A stretch of 64,000 bases of DNA from Malania oleifera (Eukaryota; Streptophyta; Magnoliopsida; Santalales; Ximeniaceae). Position 1 is the stretch's first letter. Each line of letters starts with the position of its first letter. The DNA is taken from NCBI RefSeq assembly GCF_029873635.1, contig NC_080422.1:59708019-59772018 (forward strand). Reading direction: 5' to 3'. This document shows positions 9,511 through 20,213 of the stretch, piece after piece. The notes under the pieces are model-generated. The model was not told the DNA's origin. It worked only from the letters and a program-made list of their open reading frames with translations, and did no database searches. Position numbers and translations under genes: made by a program.

Positions 9511-11034
9511 GGACCAGCATTGGCAACTGTAAAGATTCAGCATCCGATCCTAATCGATTTGGAGAGACTTGCCATGGAGTTGGTAAAGTATGATCCACCA
9601 GCATTTATCGCTAGCCTGGTTGTGCAACCGACGCTATATGAAAAGATTAAGGCCGCTCAGGGTGATGACGTAGAATTAGCAGAGGTTATGGCTAGAGTGC
9701 GAGAAGGTCAAGGAGAGGTATTCAGTATCTCTAATGACGAAGCTCTGAGATTTCACACCAGAGTGTGTGTGCCTATGGATGATGATATTAAAAGAACAAT
9801 TTTAGAGGAAACTCACAAATCACTATACACAGTTCATCCTGGCAATACTAAAATGTACAGGGATCTGCGAGAGTATTTCTGGTGGAGTGGAATGAAAAGG
9901 GAAATTGTCGAATTTGTACAGCAGTGCTTGATGTGCCAGCATGTTAAAGCTGAGCACCAGACACCAGCAAGGCAGTTGCAGCCATTGTTCATTCCAGAGT
10001 GAAAATGGGATCACGTCTTTATGGATTTCGTTACTCGGTCACCACTAGTGCGATAGGGATTGAATGCAATTTGGGTGATTATTGATCATCCAATGAAGAC
10101 TACCCATTTTATCCCTATTAATTCGGTTATTCCATGGACAAATTGGCGGAAGTATACGTTCAAGAAATAGTTCGCGTCCATGGAGTACCGGTATCCATAG
10201 TCTCAGACCGAGATCCTCGGTTTACCTTACAATTTTGGAAAAGTTTTCAGGAGGCTATGGGTACACAGTTAGCATTAAGCATTGCTTTTCACCCCCAGAC
10301 AGATGGTCAGACCGAGAGAAAGATTTAGAAATTAGAAGATATACTTCATGTTTGCGTACTAGATTTTGAGGATAGTTGGACCCAATTTATGCTGCTAGTT
10401 GAGTTTGCTTATAATAACAACTATCAGCTAGCATCAGCATGGCACCTTACGAGGCACTGTGTGGTAGGAGATGTCATTCTCCTCTTTTCTAGGATGAAGT
10501 AAGCGAAAGGCAAGTTTTGGGTCCAGAGATAGTGTAGCAAGCTTATGATAAGGTTCGACTAATTAAAGAAAGAATCAGTACCACTCAGAGTCGGCAGAAA
10601 AGCTACGCAGACACTCGCCGCTGAGAATTAGAATTTGATGTGGGGGGTTGAGTATTCTTGAAAATAGCTCTCCTGAAAGGAGCTATGAGGTTTGGGAAAA
10701 AGGGCAAATTGAGAATTAGGTATATTGGCCCTTTTGAGATACTAGAGAGAGTGGGGTCAGTTGCTATAGGCTAGCTTTGCCACCAGCTCTATCCAGAATA
10801 CATGACGTGTTTCACGTTGCTATGTTAAGGAAATACGTTCCAGATCCGTCCCACATAATTAGCTATGCAGAGATAGAGTTTAAAGATTCACTAGCCTATG
10901 AGGAAGCACCAATACAGATTTTAAACCGGAAGACACAGGAACTGTGCATCAAGGAAATTCAGCTAGTGAAAGTTTTGTGGAGGAACCATACTATAGAAGA
11001 AGGTTCATGGGAACGTGAAGATGAAATTAGATAA
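9511..11034 (+). pseudogene. Gypsy-2 integrase and chromodomain
   Basis: The integrase zinc domain is recognisable at about 9790-9945 ([13 protein letters not shown], then QQCLMCQ). The catalytic core is frame-broken ([17 protein letters not shown] at about 10170; [10 protein letters not shown] at about 10290). A C-terminal GPFEIL segment follows at about 10727, and a chromodomain ends with KVLWRNHTIEEGSWERE at about 10967-11022. Integrase would insert the DNA copy, and the chromodomain may target chromatin. A stop in the TGA/TAG class follows the zinc domain at 10000 and others occur later. Confidence 0.86.
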
Positions 11035-11342
11035 AAATACCCACATTTTTTTAGTGGGATATAGTGATAGTTTGTAAGTTCAAAAATAATAGTTTTTTAT
11101 TGTTTAATGTAAGATAATGAATGTATAGTTAAATTTTCTTTAGACTTTAGGATAGGTAGTATTTTGGTTTTGAGAGAATTTTCTTTTATAGTTGTAATCT
11201 CCTAGGACTTTGAATGTTACCACTGTATTCCTTCGCCATAAGTGAGGGTAAGTAATAAAATAAGTAGACTGTTTGTCTCTATGGGATGGTAGATTATATG
11301 GATGATGTTCAACACAGATAGTAAATTTCGAGGACGAAATTT

Positions 11343-11355
11343 TATGATGGGAGAA
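11343..11355 (+). other. Polypurine tract of Gypsy-2
   Basis: The purine-rich stretch ending GGGAGAA lies directly before the 3' LTR and would prime plus-strand DNA synthesis. The same position in Gypsy-1 (622-634) and Gypsy-3 (28958-28970) has a longer AAGGAGGGGAGAA-like tract. Confidence 0.7.
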
Positions 11356-11623
11356 TGTAATAACCTAAGAAATTAAATAGAGCCTCGTTGACTAACACAG
11401 AGGATTCATCGATGAGGGTGCATGAGGATCTCATCAATGAGGACACATCTCGTCGACGAGAAGATACCGAGAGAGGGTTTGTGGCAGTCTGAAATTCATT
11501 AACAAAGGGTGAAGGTTCGTCGAAGAACTTCTTTAGGGACTCGTCGATGAGATGACGTGTCTAGTCGACGAACCTGGGCTATAAATAGCAAAAACCCAGA
11601 TTTTCACATGAAAACTCGCACAG

Positions 11624-11659
<36 letters not shown>

Positions 11660-12388
11660 AACGCCTCTCTTCCCTTCACTCTTCGATCCCGACTCCGTTT
11701 CTTGTCGGATCGACGATCTAAGACCACCACGACGCTCCTGGAAAAGTTCTCTACAAGTCTACAGGAGCGGATTGTTGGTGGAATTGGTTTGAATTTTGTC
11801 CCAATCTTAGGGTAAGGCATTTTATTTAGTATTTGCCTTTCCCACAGTTATAAGAAAGGTAGTATAATAAGAAATACTAATGTTTAATTCTGAGGGATGT
11901 TGTTTTCATGGTGTTGAGCAGGGAACCTTGCAGATGTAGGACCAATCAAAGTAGGGGGTTTTTGTAGAAATTATGTAAGGGAAATATGCTATGCTAGGAG
12001 TTTTTAAACAAGTTACTAGAGATTTTATGTATATAAATGTATATTAGTTTATTATCCAATTTTTACAGAATAAGAGTTTTTAATGTTTGTGTGGCCTGAG
12101 TAGATATTTGCCTGATATAGAATTTATACAGCTTTTTCCAGCATGTCATGTTATATAGTACATACAGATATACATAGATATTTATCAGACAAGTATTATA
12201 GATTTTATTCAAATTAGTATATTACAGTATTTACAGAATGTCATGTTTCCTAATCACTCGCAGATAGAGTGACCCCAGGATTGCCCTGTATATAGGGTAG
12301 GTTTGTGTAGGGGAATTGAGTTTGTTTTTGGGGGTGGTGGTACTAGTATATGTAATTATGAGATGGGAAATACTAAATTCTGGTATTG

Positions 12389-12424
<36 letters not shown>

Positions 12425-12570
12425 TATGAGATTTATGTTTTTCCGCTGCATAGGTTGCCCATTACGTACAGAAATACCTTAGTGCCCGTTGAGGCATGGG
12501 ATGCTATAGAAGGAGTAATTTATTTATTGGTTTATAAAAAAAAATGGAGAAATTTTTTTGGGTCGTTACA
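11356..12570 (+). repeat. 3' LTR of Gypsy-2, internally rearranged
   Basis: It starts TGTAATAACCTAAG and ends GGTCGTTACA, 1215 bp. It keeps the palindrome array, TATA box (11579-11588), CT tract, leader and donor. About 97 bp at 12257-12353, not seen elsewhere in the window, stand where the 5' LTR has about 760 bp. A TA microsatellite occurs at about 12392-12420. Confidence 0.87.
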
Positions 12571-13229
12571 AGTTATGCTCAAGGCTTGCAAAAAATTACC
12601 TCTTTGGGCTAAAGAACCTGAATAAATATTTGTGGAAGACTAACCCAAAGTCTGAAAGGTAGAGAACATCTTGTAGTGTTGTTCCAACTACTCAGAGTTA
12701 AATGCACTGCTTGAATTGGAACTATTACAACTTTTCCCCCCTTGAGGTCTCTCGGGTTAATTATCAATCTTGGCTTGGTGGCCCCGATTTTTGTTGCCTT
12801 GTACGACTTCCAGTCGAAAATTTAGGAAGCATTTTCAGCATCAGAGTATATCTCACACACTGCATCCTGCACATCCTTTGCCATCGGGAGAAACAGGTAC
12901 GTTTTTCCAATGACTAGCTTCATAGAGTTTATCAAGCATGATGTCATCAAGGAGTTCTTAGACCACCATTTCTGGGATGCCACTGCATCGATAGGAGGTG
13001 GTCACCGAGTCTCATCGGTAAGAAAGCTGAGCTTTCCCTTACTATCAATAACGAGCTTGATTGACTATACCCATTCTCTGTAATTCTTACCAGTGAATTT
13101 TTCAATAGTAAAATAGAGTGGGTAATTCTTAAATACACCAACCGAGCCCATGGAGAAGGTTATCTCTGACTCTCTTTCCTGGGTTGCTGACTGGTTGGAC
13201 TCACGGCTGTCTCTTTTTTGGGCAGCCAT
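12571..13229 (-). pseudogene. Copia-A gag N-terminal remnant
   Basis: The minus-strand frame opens at ATG 13229 with MAAQKRDSRESNQ. It continues through the gag N-terminal motif FTIEKFTGKNYREWVQSIKL and a frame-broken part resembling MSSLINSM...PYLFLPMAKDVQDAV. It continues, after the Gypsy-2 insertion, into the protease remnant ending at 3887. A short gap of about 20 bp separates the ATG from the LTR end, where TGGTATCA marks the primer-binding site. The fragment is inactive. Confidence 0.8.
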
Positions 13230-13248
13230 GGATTTCTTAGGGTGATAC

Positions 13249-13310
13249 CATATAGAGAATAAGAATAAATCAATTGTATGTTCAATTGTGTATTCTTTAC
13301 ATACTCGGGT
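13249..13310 (-). repeat. Copia-A 5' LTR, inner part
   Basis: This is the last roughly 60 bp of the Copia-A 5' LTR on the minus strand, ending near TTCTCTATA just before the primer-binding site (TGGTATCA). It is separated from the rest of the LTR (from 35136) by the Gypsy-3 insertion. The pentamer CGGGT at 13306-13310 is one copy of the Gypsy-3 target duplication. Confidence 0.6.
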
Positions 13311-15398
13311 TGTAACAACCCAGAAAATTAAATCGAGCCTCGTCGACGAACACAGGGAATTTGTCGACGAGAATACATGAGGGTCATGTTGACGAATACA
13401 CATCTCGTCGATGAGAAGATACCGAGAAGGGGGTTTTTGGCCGTCTGAAATTCGTCGACGAGGGTTCAGGTTCGTCAATGAAATTCTTCAGGAACTTGTC
13501 AACGAGATGACGTGTCTTGTTGATGAATCCAGATCTATAAATAGCTAAAACCCAGATTTTGTGGCAAAATTTTGGCGCAGGAAAGTTCCTTCTCTCTCTA
13601 AAATGTTCCTCTTCCCTTCTCTCTTCGATCCCGGTTCCGTTTCTCGCCGGATCGACGATCTGAAGCCACCACAAGGCTCTTGGTGAAGTTCTCTACAAGT
13701 CTACTAGAGCATATCGTTGGTGGGAGTGATTTGAATTTCATCCCAATCTCAGGGTAAGACATTTTAGTCAGTATTTATCTTCCCATAATTATAAGAAATG
13801 TAGTATATGAAGAAATATTGATGTTTTGTTCAAGGGGATGTTGTTTTCAGGGTATAGAGCGGGTAACCCTGCGGGTGTTGGGCCAAAGTAGAGTAGGGAA
13901 TTTTTAGAGATTAGGTAAGGGAAATATGCTATGCTAGAGATTTTAAAATGCATGTCAGAAGATTGTGTTTATGTATGTATCTATCAGCTTATTGATCAAT
14001 TTTTCCCAGAATATTATTATTATTAGAATTACAGCAGAATTACAGAAATTGAGCATGAGATTTTAATTTCATAGTTGTGTGGCTTGAGTTTATTATATTT
14101 TAGCATGATTGATTATGCAACTTTACAGATATTCAATTATAAGGATTATTAGCATAAAATGAGACTTATAGTATTTCTCAGAATAACATGATTTCTAAAC
14201 CATAACACTCAGACAGATATTATAGATATTATAGATAAATATTAGAGATATTATAGACAGATATTATAGATAGATATCATAGATATTACAGATAGATATT
14301 TTAGATACTATAGACAAATATTTCAGACAGATATTATAGAAAATTCAGTCAGATATTCCAGATAATACAATTCAGATTTATAAGTGTTATGGTTGTTTTG
14401 AAATCATGTTAAAGCAAGAAGATAATTATATATTTATATATACAATATTACATAGTATCAGATCATAGTGCAAATTACAGACAGATATATACAGTAGAGC
14501 ACGGTACCGTTGCTATTACAGATAGAGTGCAACCACTTTACTCAGCTAGTATGTGGATTCCATCTAACCGTGTCAGGAGAGATTGCAGTCTCCCTAGCAA
14601 CCTGGGTTGAGGTGGCCGGTTAGACGATGTTAGATTTGGAGATTGCCTGGAGAGATTGCAGTGGGCTAGATTGGTGGATGTTACAGATATAGATTGACTT
14701 TCCTGGTATGCCAACTGGAGTAAGTCCAGCCTATGGGCCGCACAACCCTATCATGAAGGGTTATATCATGATATACAGATCAAAGGGTATAGCAGAAGTT
14801 CTTATGTACAGATATATCATACAGCAGCAATTTATATTATCATATTAGCAGTATGTACAGATAATAAACTCATATACACAATTGTATTTTAAGCTACATT
14901 ACATATGTTTTGTATAGTATATCAGTTTACTTATGTTACATTATCAGTATTATTTTAGTATACTATATGTGTAACTCAACCGCCACACACTAGTAATAGC
15001 ATATTTCCACTTACTGAGCGTTGTCTCATCCCAATGACTTACTATTTTTTAGGAGATCCAGTTAGGCGAGCAAATCAAGCTCGTGGGTAGAGGACGACCT
15101 ACACTGCCCTTATTGGAAGGGTAGGTGTTTCTTTGGTATAGGTGTTTTGGGGTAGATTCCAGGTTTTGATGACGTTACTAGTATTTTGGGATAAATATGT
15201 ATTTCAAAATTTAAAGCTTTTTCGTATTGTATATAGATGATTACAGTTTTCAGTTACCGTTGCTTAGAAATGAATGGTGTATAGAGTTTTCTCAGTGCTC
15301 CTTTGAGCCTAGGGTATTATCAGTAGTATTTCAGATAGGTGGTAATTATGTTATATATGGATGGAAAAAAAATGTGATATAAGTAGCAGGTCGTTATA
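13311..15398 (+). repeat. 5' LTR of Gypsy-3
   Basis: It starts TGTAACAACCCAG and ends TCGTTATA (an expected CA read as TA). It contains the palindrome array (13338-13530), TATA box CTATAAATAG (13535-13544), short CT tract, conserved leader (13649-13722) and donor AGG/GTAAG (13754). An AT-rich stretch of repeated ATTATAGATA-like units follows (about 14205-14345). It is longer than the Gypsy-2 LTR by a segment near 15040-15220. Confidence 0.88.
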
Positions 15399-15724
15399 GT
15401 TTGGTATCAGAGCCTAGGTTGCTAGGTTTTATAGACTCTAGAATGCAGCAGATGCAATACCAAAATATAGGAAAAAGAATTTGAGGTTTTGTTCTGTGGT
15501 TTAGATACAGGGATTTCGTAATGGTTTTTGTGCTTTTCCTGGGGTGACGATTTCATGAAAGCCATAGTAAACTATTAACAAGTCGTGTGTCTAGGTTGCA
15601 AGTTTGGATTTTGGGTCAGGAACAGGGGAGATTGTTAATAGAGAGTTTGAAATTTTAGTTGAATGGAATAAATTTGATCTGTACGGGAAATAGGATTCTA
15701 AAATGGTGTTTTATGTATTTTCAG
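13754..15724 (+). other. Predicted intron of Gypsy-3 removing LTR remainder and PBS
   Basis: The donor CAGG/GTAAG (GT at 13754) and the acceptor TGTATTTTCAG/G (AG at 15723-15724) flank 1971 bp. The gag ATG follows at 15726, again one base after the acceptor. The acceptor sequence differs from that of Gypsy-2 outside the core, yet the distance to ATG is the same. That argues for selection while the elements were active. Confidence 0.55.
15402..15413 (+). other. Primer-binding site of Gypsy-3
   Basis: TGGTATCAGAGC is a perfect 12-base match to the complement of the initiator tRNA-Met 3' end. It lies four bases after the LTR. Confidence 0.9.
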
Positions 15725-15725
15725 G

Positions 15726-16650
15726 ATGGATTCAGGGTGCAGTGGTACAAATGCGAGAGGTGATAGACCGGGACCCTCCAGTGTGGGAGGTGGAGATACG
15801 GATGCAGTATTACGCATCATCACTCAATAGGTGATGGCTGAGATGGCTAGGAGTGGAGGAGGGCGTGGCTGCACGATTGAACAGTTTACGCGAATGAAGC
15901 CTCCCTCTTTTTCTGGAGGACCTAACCCGATTGTAGCTGAAAATTGGGTTCAGGACGTTGAGGAGATTTTAGCAGTGCTAGCATGTACACACGAGCAGAA
16001 AGTGGCATTTGTGTCGTTTAAACTGACAGGAGAGGCAATGCGCTGGTGGAGATCAGCGCGGATGATTGAGGAGTAGAGGTTGGATACCATGCTAGTATCG
16101 TGGAGTCAGATCAAGGAATTATTCTTCGAGTGATATTTCCCTGCTATCGTTTAGAGTGCGAAGGCAGCAGAATTTCTGCATTTAGCTTAAGGAGAGATGA
16201 CAGCGTCTCAGTATGCTGCACGATTTATTGAATTGTCTTGTTTCGCCTCATATTTGGCACCAGATGAGGAAAAGAAAGCAAGGAAGTTTGAAGAAGGCCT
16301 GAGGTAAAATTTGTTTGAGGAGGTCATCAGTTTTCGAGTTCAAACATTTATAGAGATGGTGGATAGGGTTTCTATTATTGAGAATGGTTTGCAGAGAGGT
16401 GTTGCGGCCCAGAGTCAGAGGAAGAGGTCCGTATCTTGGATCTTCAGGCAAGTTCCAATCGAGGGCCATGGAGAGGAGATCGATATAAAGGTGGTCAGGG
16501 TCGTATGACGGGCCGTGGTGGTCCTCAAGGTGGACATGCTATCCCTACCTGTCCTAGATATGGTTGGAGACATCCAGGTGAACGTAGGATAGGTAAGGAT
16601 GTCTGTTACCGCTATGGGAGACCCAGGCACAGATCTTGGTCATGTTAGGG
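15726..16650 (+). pseudogene. Gypsy-3 gag
   Basis: It opens with ATG 15726 (MDSGCSGTNARG), parallel to Gypsy-2. The core includes FTRMKPPSFSGGPNP, the NWVQDVEEI region and LTGEAMRWWRSARM. A basic Arg/Gly region (about 16440-16560) and a knuckle-like CYRYGRPRHRSWSC (about 16600) follow; one cysteine of this CCHC motif has become tyrosine. Stops and frame changes interrupt it from about 15829 on. Confidence 0.85.
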
Positions 16651-16741
16651 ATTGCTAGCTAAGGCACCAGCTTTCAGACCGTATCGGGGTGGTTGTCAAG
16701 CGCCCCATGGAGGACAGTAGAGGAATACTGCACCAGCGAGA

Positions 16742-18600
16742 GTGTACGCATTGACGCTAGGTGACGCCGATGCAGCTGGAGATGTAGTTACATGTACTTT
16801 TACTGTTTTCTCATATACATCTGTTGTTTTATTTGATACAGGTGTCACCCACTCTTTTATTTCATCGGTGTATGAAAAATTAATAAGGTTTGAGGCACAG
16901 TTGTTGGGTATTGGGTTGGCTGTAGCTACGCCGACTGGATCAGTGGTGAAATGTAGGAGGATATTCAGGGGTTTTCCAGTGATTATTTAGGGAAAGATAT
17001 TGCCAGCTGATTTGGTGATATTAGATATACAGGGGTTTGATATAATCCTGGGTATGGATTAGTTGGCAGTTAATCATGCTAGTATTGATTGTTATTTGAA
17101 AGAAGTGATTTTTAGACCTCTAAGCGAGCAAGAATATAGATTTATTGTCCTTCGCCATAGCTTGCGTCAGCCATTTAGGTGAAGAAACTGATTCAAGAAG
17201 GCTGCCAGGGATTTGTTGCCTACATTAAGGAGTTGCCAAAAGAAGAACTAAAACAAGTTGATATCCCTGTGGTCAGAGAATTTTTAAACATATTTCTAGA
17301 AGAATTACCTATTTTACCACCAGACTGTGAAGCTGAGTTTACAATTGATCTTCTACTGGGGTCCGTGTCAATATCTAAAGCACCGTACCAAATGGCTCCA
17401 GCCGAATTAAAAGAACTAAAAGATCAATTGCAGGAATTACTAGATAAATGCTTTATCAGGCCCAGCGTGTCACCCTGGGGAGCACCAGTTTTATTTGTGA
17501 AGAAGAAAGATGGGACCATGAGGATGTGTATAGATTACAGAGAGATAAATAAACTAACAGTTAAGAATAAATATCATCTTCCTAGAATCGATGACTTGTT
17601 TGATCAGCTCTAGGGGACCCATGGTTATTCTAAAATTGATCTTTGGTCAAGTTATCATCAGGTGAAAGTGAGGGCAAAAGACATCTCAAAGACAGTGTTT
17701 TGAAGGAGATGTGGGCATTACTAACGCACCAATAATATTTATGGATTTAATGAATCGAGTGTTCCATCAGTATTTGACCAGTTTGTGATTGTATTTATTG
17801 ATGATATACTGGTCTATTCAAAGAGTTTTAAGGAGCACGAGCATCATTTGAGGTTGGTATTGCAAATATTAAAAGAAAGGAAGTTGTATGCAAAGTTCAA
17901 GAAATGTGAATTCTAGCTGAGGCAAGTTTCTTTTCTCGGTCATGTGATCTCTGAGGCAGGTGTATCAGTTGACCCGAGTAAGATAGAGGCAGTAGTGAAT
18001 TGGGTGAGGCCAGGAAATGTTCATGAAGTCAGGAGTTTTTTGAGTTTAGCAGGCTATTACTGACATTTTGTTGATGGTTTCTCTAGTTTATTAGGTCTGC
18101 TGATGCGACTTACGAGAAAAAATGTAAGATTTGAGTGGACTGATGACTGTGAGCAGAGCTTTCGGGAATTGAAACAGAGGTTGGTTACTGCCCCAGTGTT
18201 GGCTATGCCATCAAGGAAGGATAGGTTTGTGATATACAGCGATGTGTCCCTGAAGGGACTTGGGTGTGTATTGATGCAGTATGGCAAGGTTATTGCGGAT
18301 GCTTCTAGACAACTTAAAGAATATGAGAAGAATTATCATGTGCATGATTTAGAATTAGCTGCAGTGGTATATGTTTTAAAAATTTGGAGGCATTATCTGT
18401 ATGGAGGGAAGTGCAAAATTTTCACAGATCATAAAAGTTTGAAATATTTATTTACCCACAAAGAGCTAAATATGAGACAAAGAATATGGCTAGAACTTAT
18501 TAAAGACTATGACTATACCATTAGTTACCACCCAAGGAAAGCGAATGTTGTAGTTGATGCTCTGAGCAAGAAATCAAAGGGACTAGTACTGGCAGCTATG
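16742..18600 (+). pseudogene. Gypsy-3 protease, reverse transcriptase and RNase H
   Basis: The protease keeps LFDTGVTHSFISS (about 16830), with the D-T-G intact. The RT starts near 17262 with [14 protein letters not shown] and runs through [20 protein letters not shown] to a stop at 17611. It then changes frame; FIDDILVYS is at about 17798. The sequence around 17700-17720 has lost several conserved bases of the palm region. RNase H (about 18240-18570) contains [20 protein letters not shown]. No enzyme is intact. Confidence 0.87.
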
Positions 18601-20132
18601 GAGATTCTGCACCAGATCCTGATGGATTTAGAGAGACTTGGCGTAGAGTTAGTCGAGGGTAATCCTTAAGAGATTATTGCCAACATGGTTGTACAGCCTA
18701 CATTATATGAGAAGATTAAAACAACTCAGGGTGTTGACACAGAATTAGCAGAGGTAATAGCCAGAGTACGGGATGGTTAGGGAGAGGAGTTCAGCATCTC
18801 TGATGACGAAACTATAAAATTTCGCACCAAACTGTGTGTGTCAGCAGATGAAGATATTAAAAGAATGATTTTAGAAGAAGCTCATGGATCACTATACACA
18901 GTCCATTCAGTAGTACTAAAATGTATAGGGATCTGCAAGAGTATTTCTAGTGGAGTGGAATGAAAAGAGAAATTACTAAATTTGTACAGCAGTGTTTGAC
19001 GTGCCAGCAGGTTTAGGTTAAGCCCCAGAGACTAGCAAGGTAGTTGCAGCCATTGTTCATCCCATAGTGGAAATAGGATCACGTCTCTATGGATTTCATT
19101 ACTGGGTTACCACTAGTATGACAGGGGTTGAATGCCATCTGGGTGGTTGTTGATCGTCTGACAAAGACCACCCATTTTATCCCTATTAAAGTCAATTATT
19201 CCATGGACAGACTGGCAGAAATATATGTTCAGGAAATAGTTCGTGTCTATGGTGTACCGGTATCTATAGTCTTAAATTGGGATCCTCGGTTTACTTCACA
19301 ATTCTGGAAAAGTTTTCAGGAGGCTATGGGTACGCAGTTAGCATTCAGCACCGCTTTCCATCCTTAGACAGATGGTCAGACTGAGAGGACGATCCAGACA
19401 TTAGAAGATATGCTTCAGGCGTGCGTGCTAGATTTTGGTGGTAGCTGGACTCAGTTTTTGCCCCTAGTTGAATTTTCTTATAATAATAGCTATCAGGCTA
19501 GCAAAAACATGGCACCATACGAGACATTGTATGGTAGGAGATATCGTTCTCCTCTTTTTTGGGATGAAGTAGGTGAGAGGCGATTTTTGGGTCCAGAAAT
19601 TGTACAGCAGGCGTACGCTAAAGTCTAAAAAATTAAAGAAAGAATCAGCACAGCTCAGAGTTGGCAGAAAAGCGACACAAACACTCGCTGCCAGGAGTTA
19701 GAGTTTGATGTGGGAGATCGAGTATTCCTGAAGGTAGCTCCTATGAGAGGGGTTATGAGGTTTGGAAAGAAGGGCAAGTTGAGCCCTAGGTATATTGGCC
19801 CTTTTGAGATACTAGAAAAAGTAGGGTCAGTTGCCTACAAGATAGCTTTGCCCTCTGTTTTATCTAGAATACATGACATATTCCATGTTGCTATGTTGAG
19901 TAAATACATCCCAAATCCATCCCACATAATTAGTTATGCAGAAATAAAGCTTAAGGGTTCATTAACTTATGAAGAAGTACCAGTTCAGATCTTGGACAGA
20001 AAGACACAAGAATTGCGCACCAAAGAAATTTAGTTGGTAAAGGTTTTGTGGAGGAATCATGCTATAGAGGAAGCTTCTAAAGAGCTCTAGGAGCAGATAA
20101 GACAAAGATACCCATAGTTGTTCCAAGAGGTT
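18601..20132 (+). pseudogene. Gypsy-3 integrase and chromodomain
   Basis: Integrase pieces include the zinc-binding QQCLTCQQ (about 18990), the core start NAIWVVVDRLTKTTHFIPI (about 19130), YGVPVSIV (about 19250), FHP...TDGQTER (about 19355), and [18 protein letters not shown] (about 19470). The C-terminal part (19710-20033) contains GPFEILEKVGSVAYKIALP and FHVAMLSKYIPNPSH. A chromodomain remnant KVLWRNHAIEEAS ends near 20132. It is broken by scattered stops, and by SIRE-1 just downstream. Confidence 0.86.
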
Positions 20133-20213
20133 TAGTCGTTATTAGGTAAAGTATAAGTAGTTAGGTAAAGTTTCTTTTGCAGGTAGATGTATGAATTTAG
20201 TTAGTAGGTAGTG

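Larger units (their letters stand above)
4374..12570 (+). mobile_element. Gypsy-2: full-length Tekay/Del-like Ty3/gypsy element
   Basis: A structurally complete but inactive plus-strand element: 5' LTR 4374-6249, primer-binding site 6255-6265, gag, protease, reverse transcriptase, RNase H, integrase and chromodomain (6589-11034), purine tract, 3' LTR 11356-12570. Pol similarity (for example the RNase H stretch [20 protein letters not shown] and the chromodomain) indicates the Tekay/Del chromovirus lineage. It lies inside Copia-A. The flanking pentamers GCTTA and AGTTA match at only three of five bases, so the target duplication is decayed or the border is off by a base. Most in-frame stops fit C-to-T or G-to-A changes. 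Confidence 0.9.

Noticed and set aside
4369..12575. Exact target duplication for Gypsy-2
   Set aside because: Flanks GCTTA and AGTTA agree at only three of five bases, so I do not claim a confirmed duplication.
15402..15413. tRNA-Met-like sequence, possible tRNA gene
   Set aside because: Only the 12-base primer-binding match is present after each LTR; no cloverleaf or internal promoter surrounds it.
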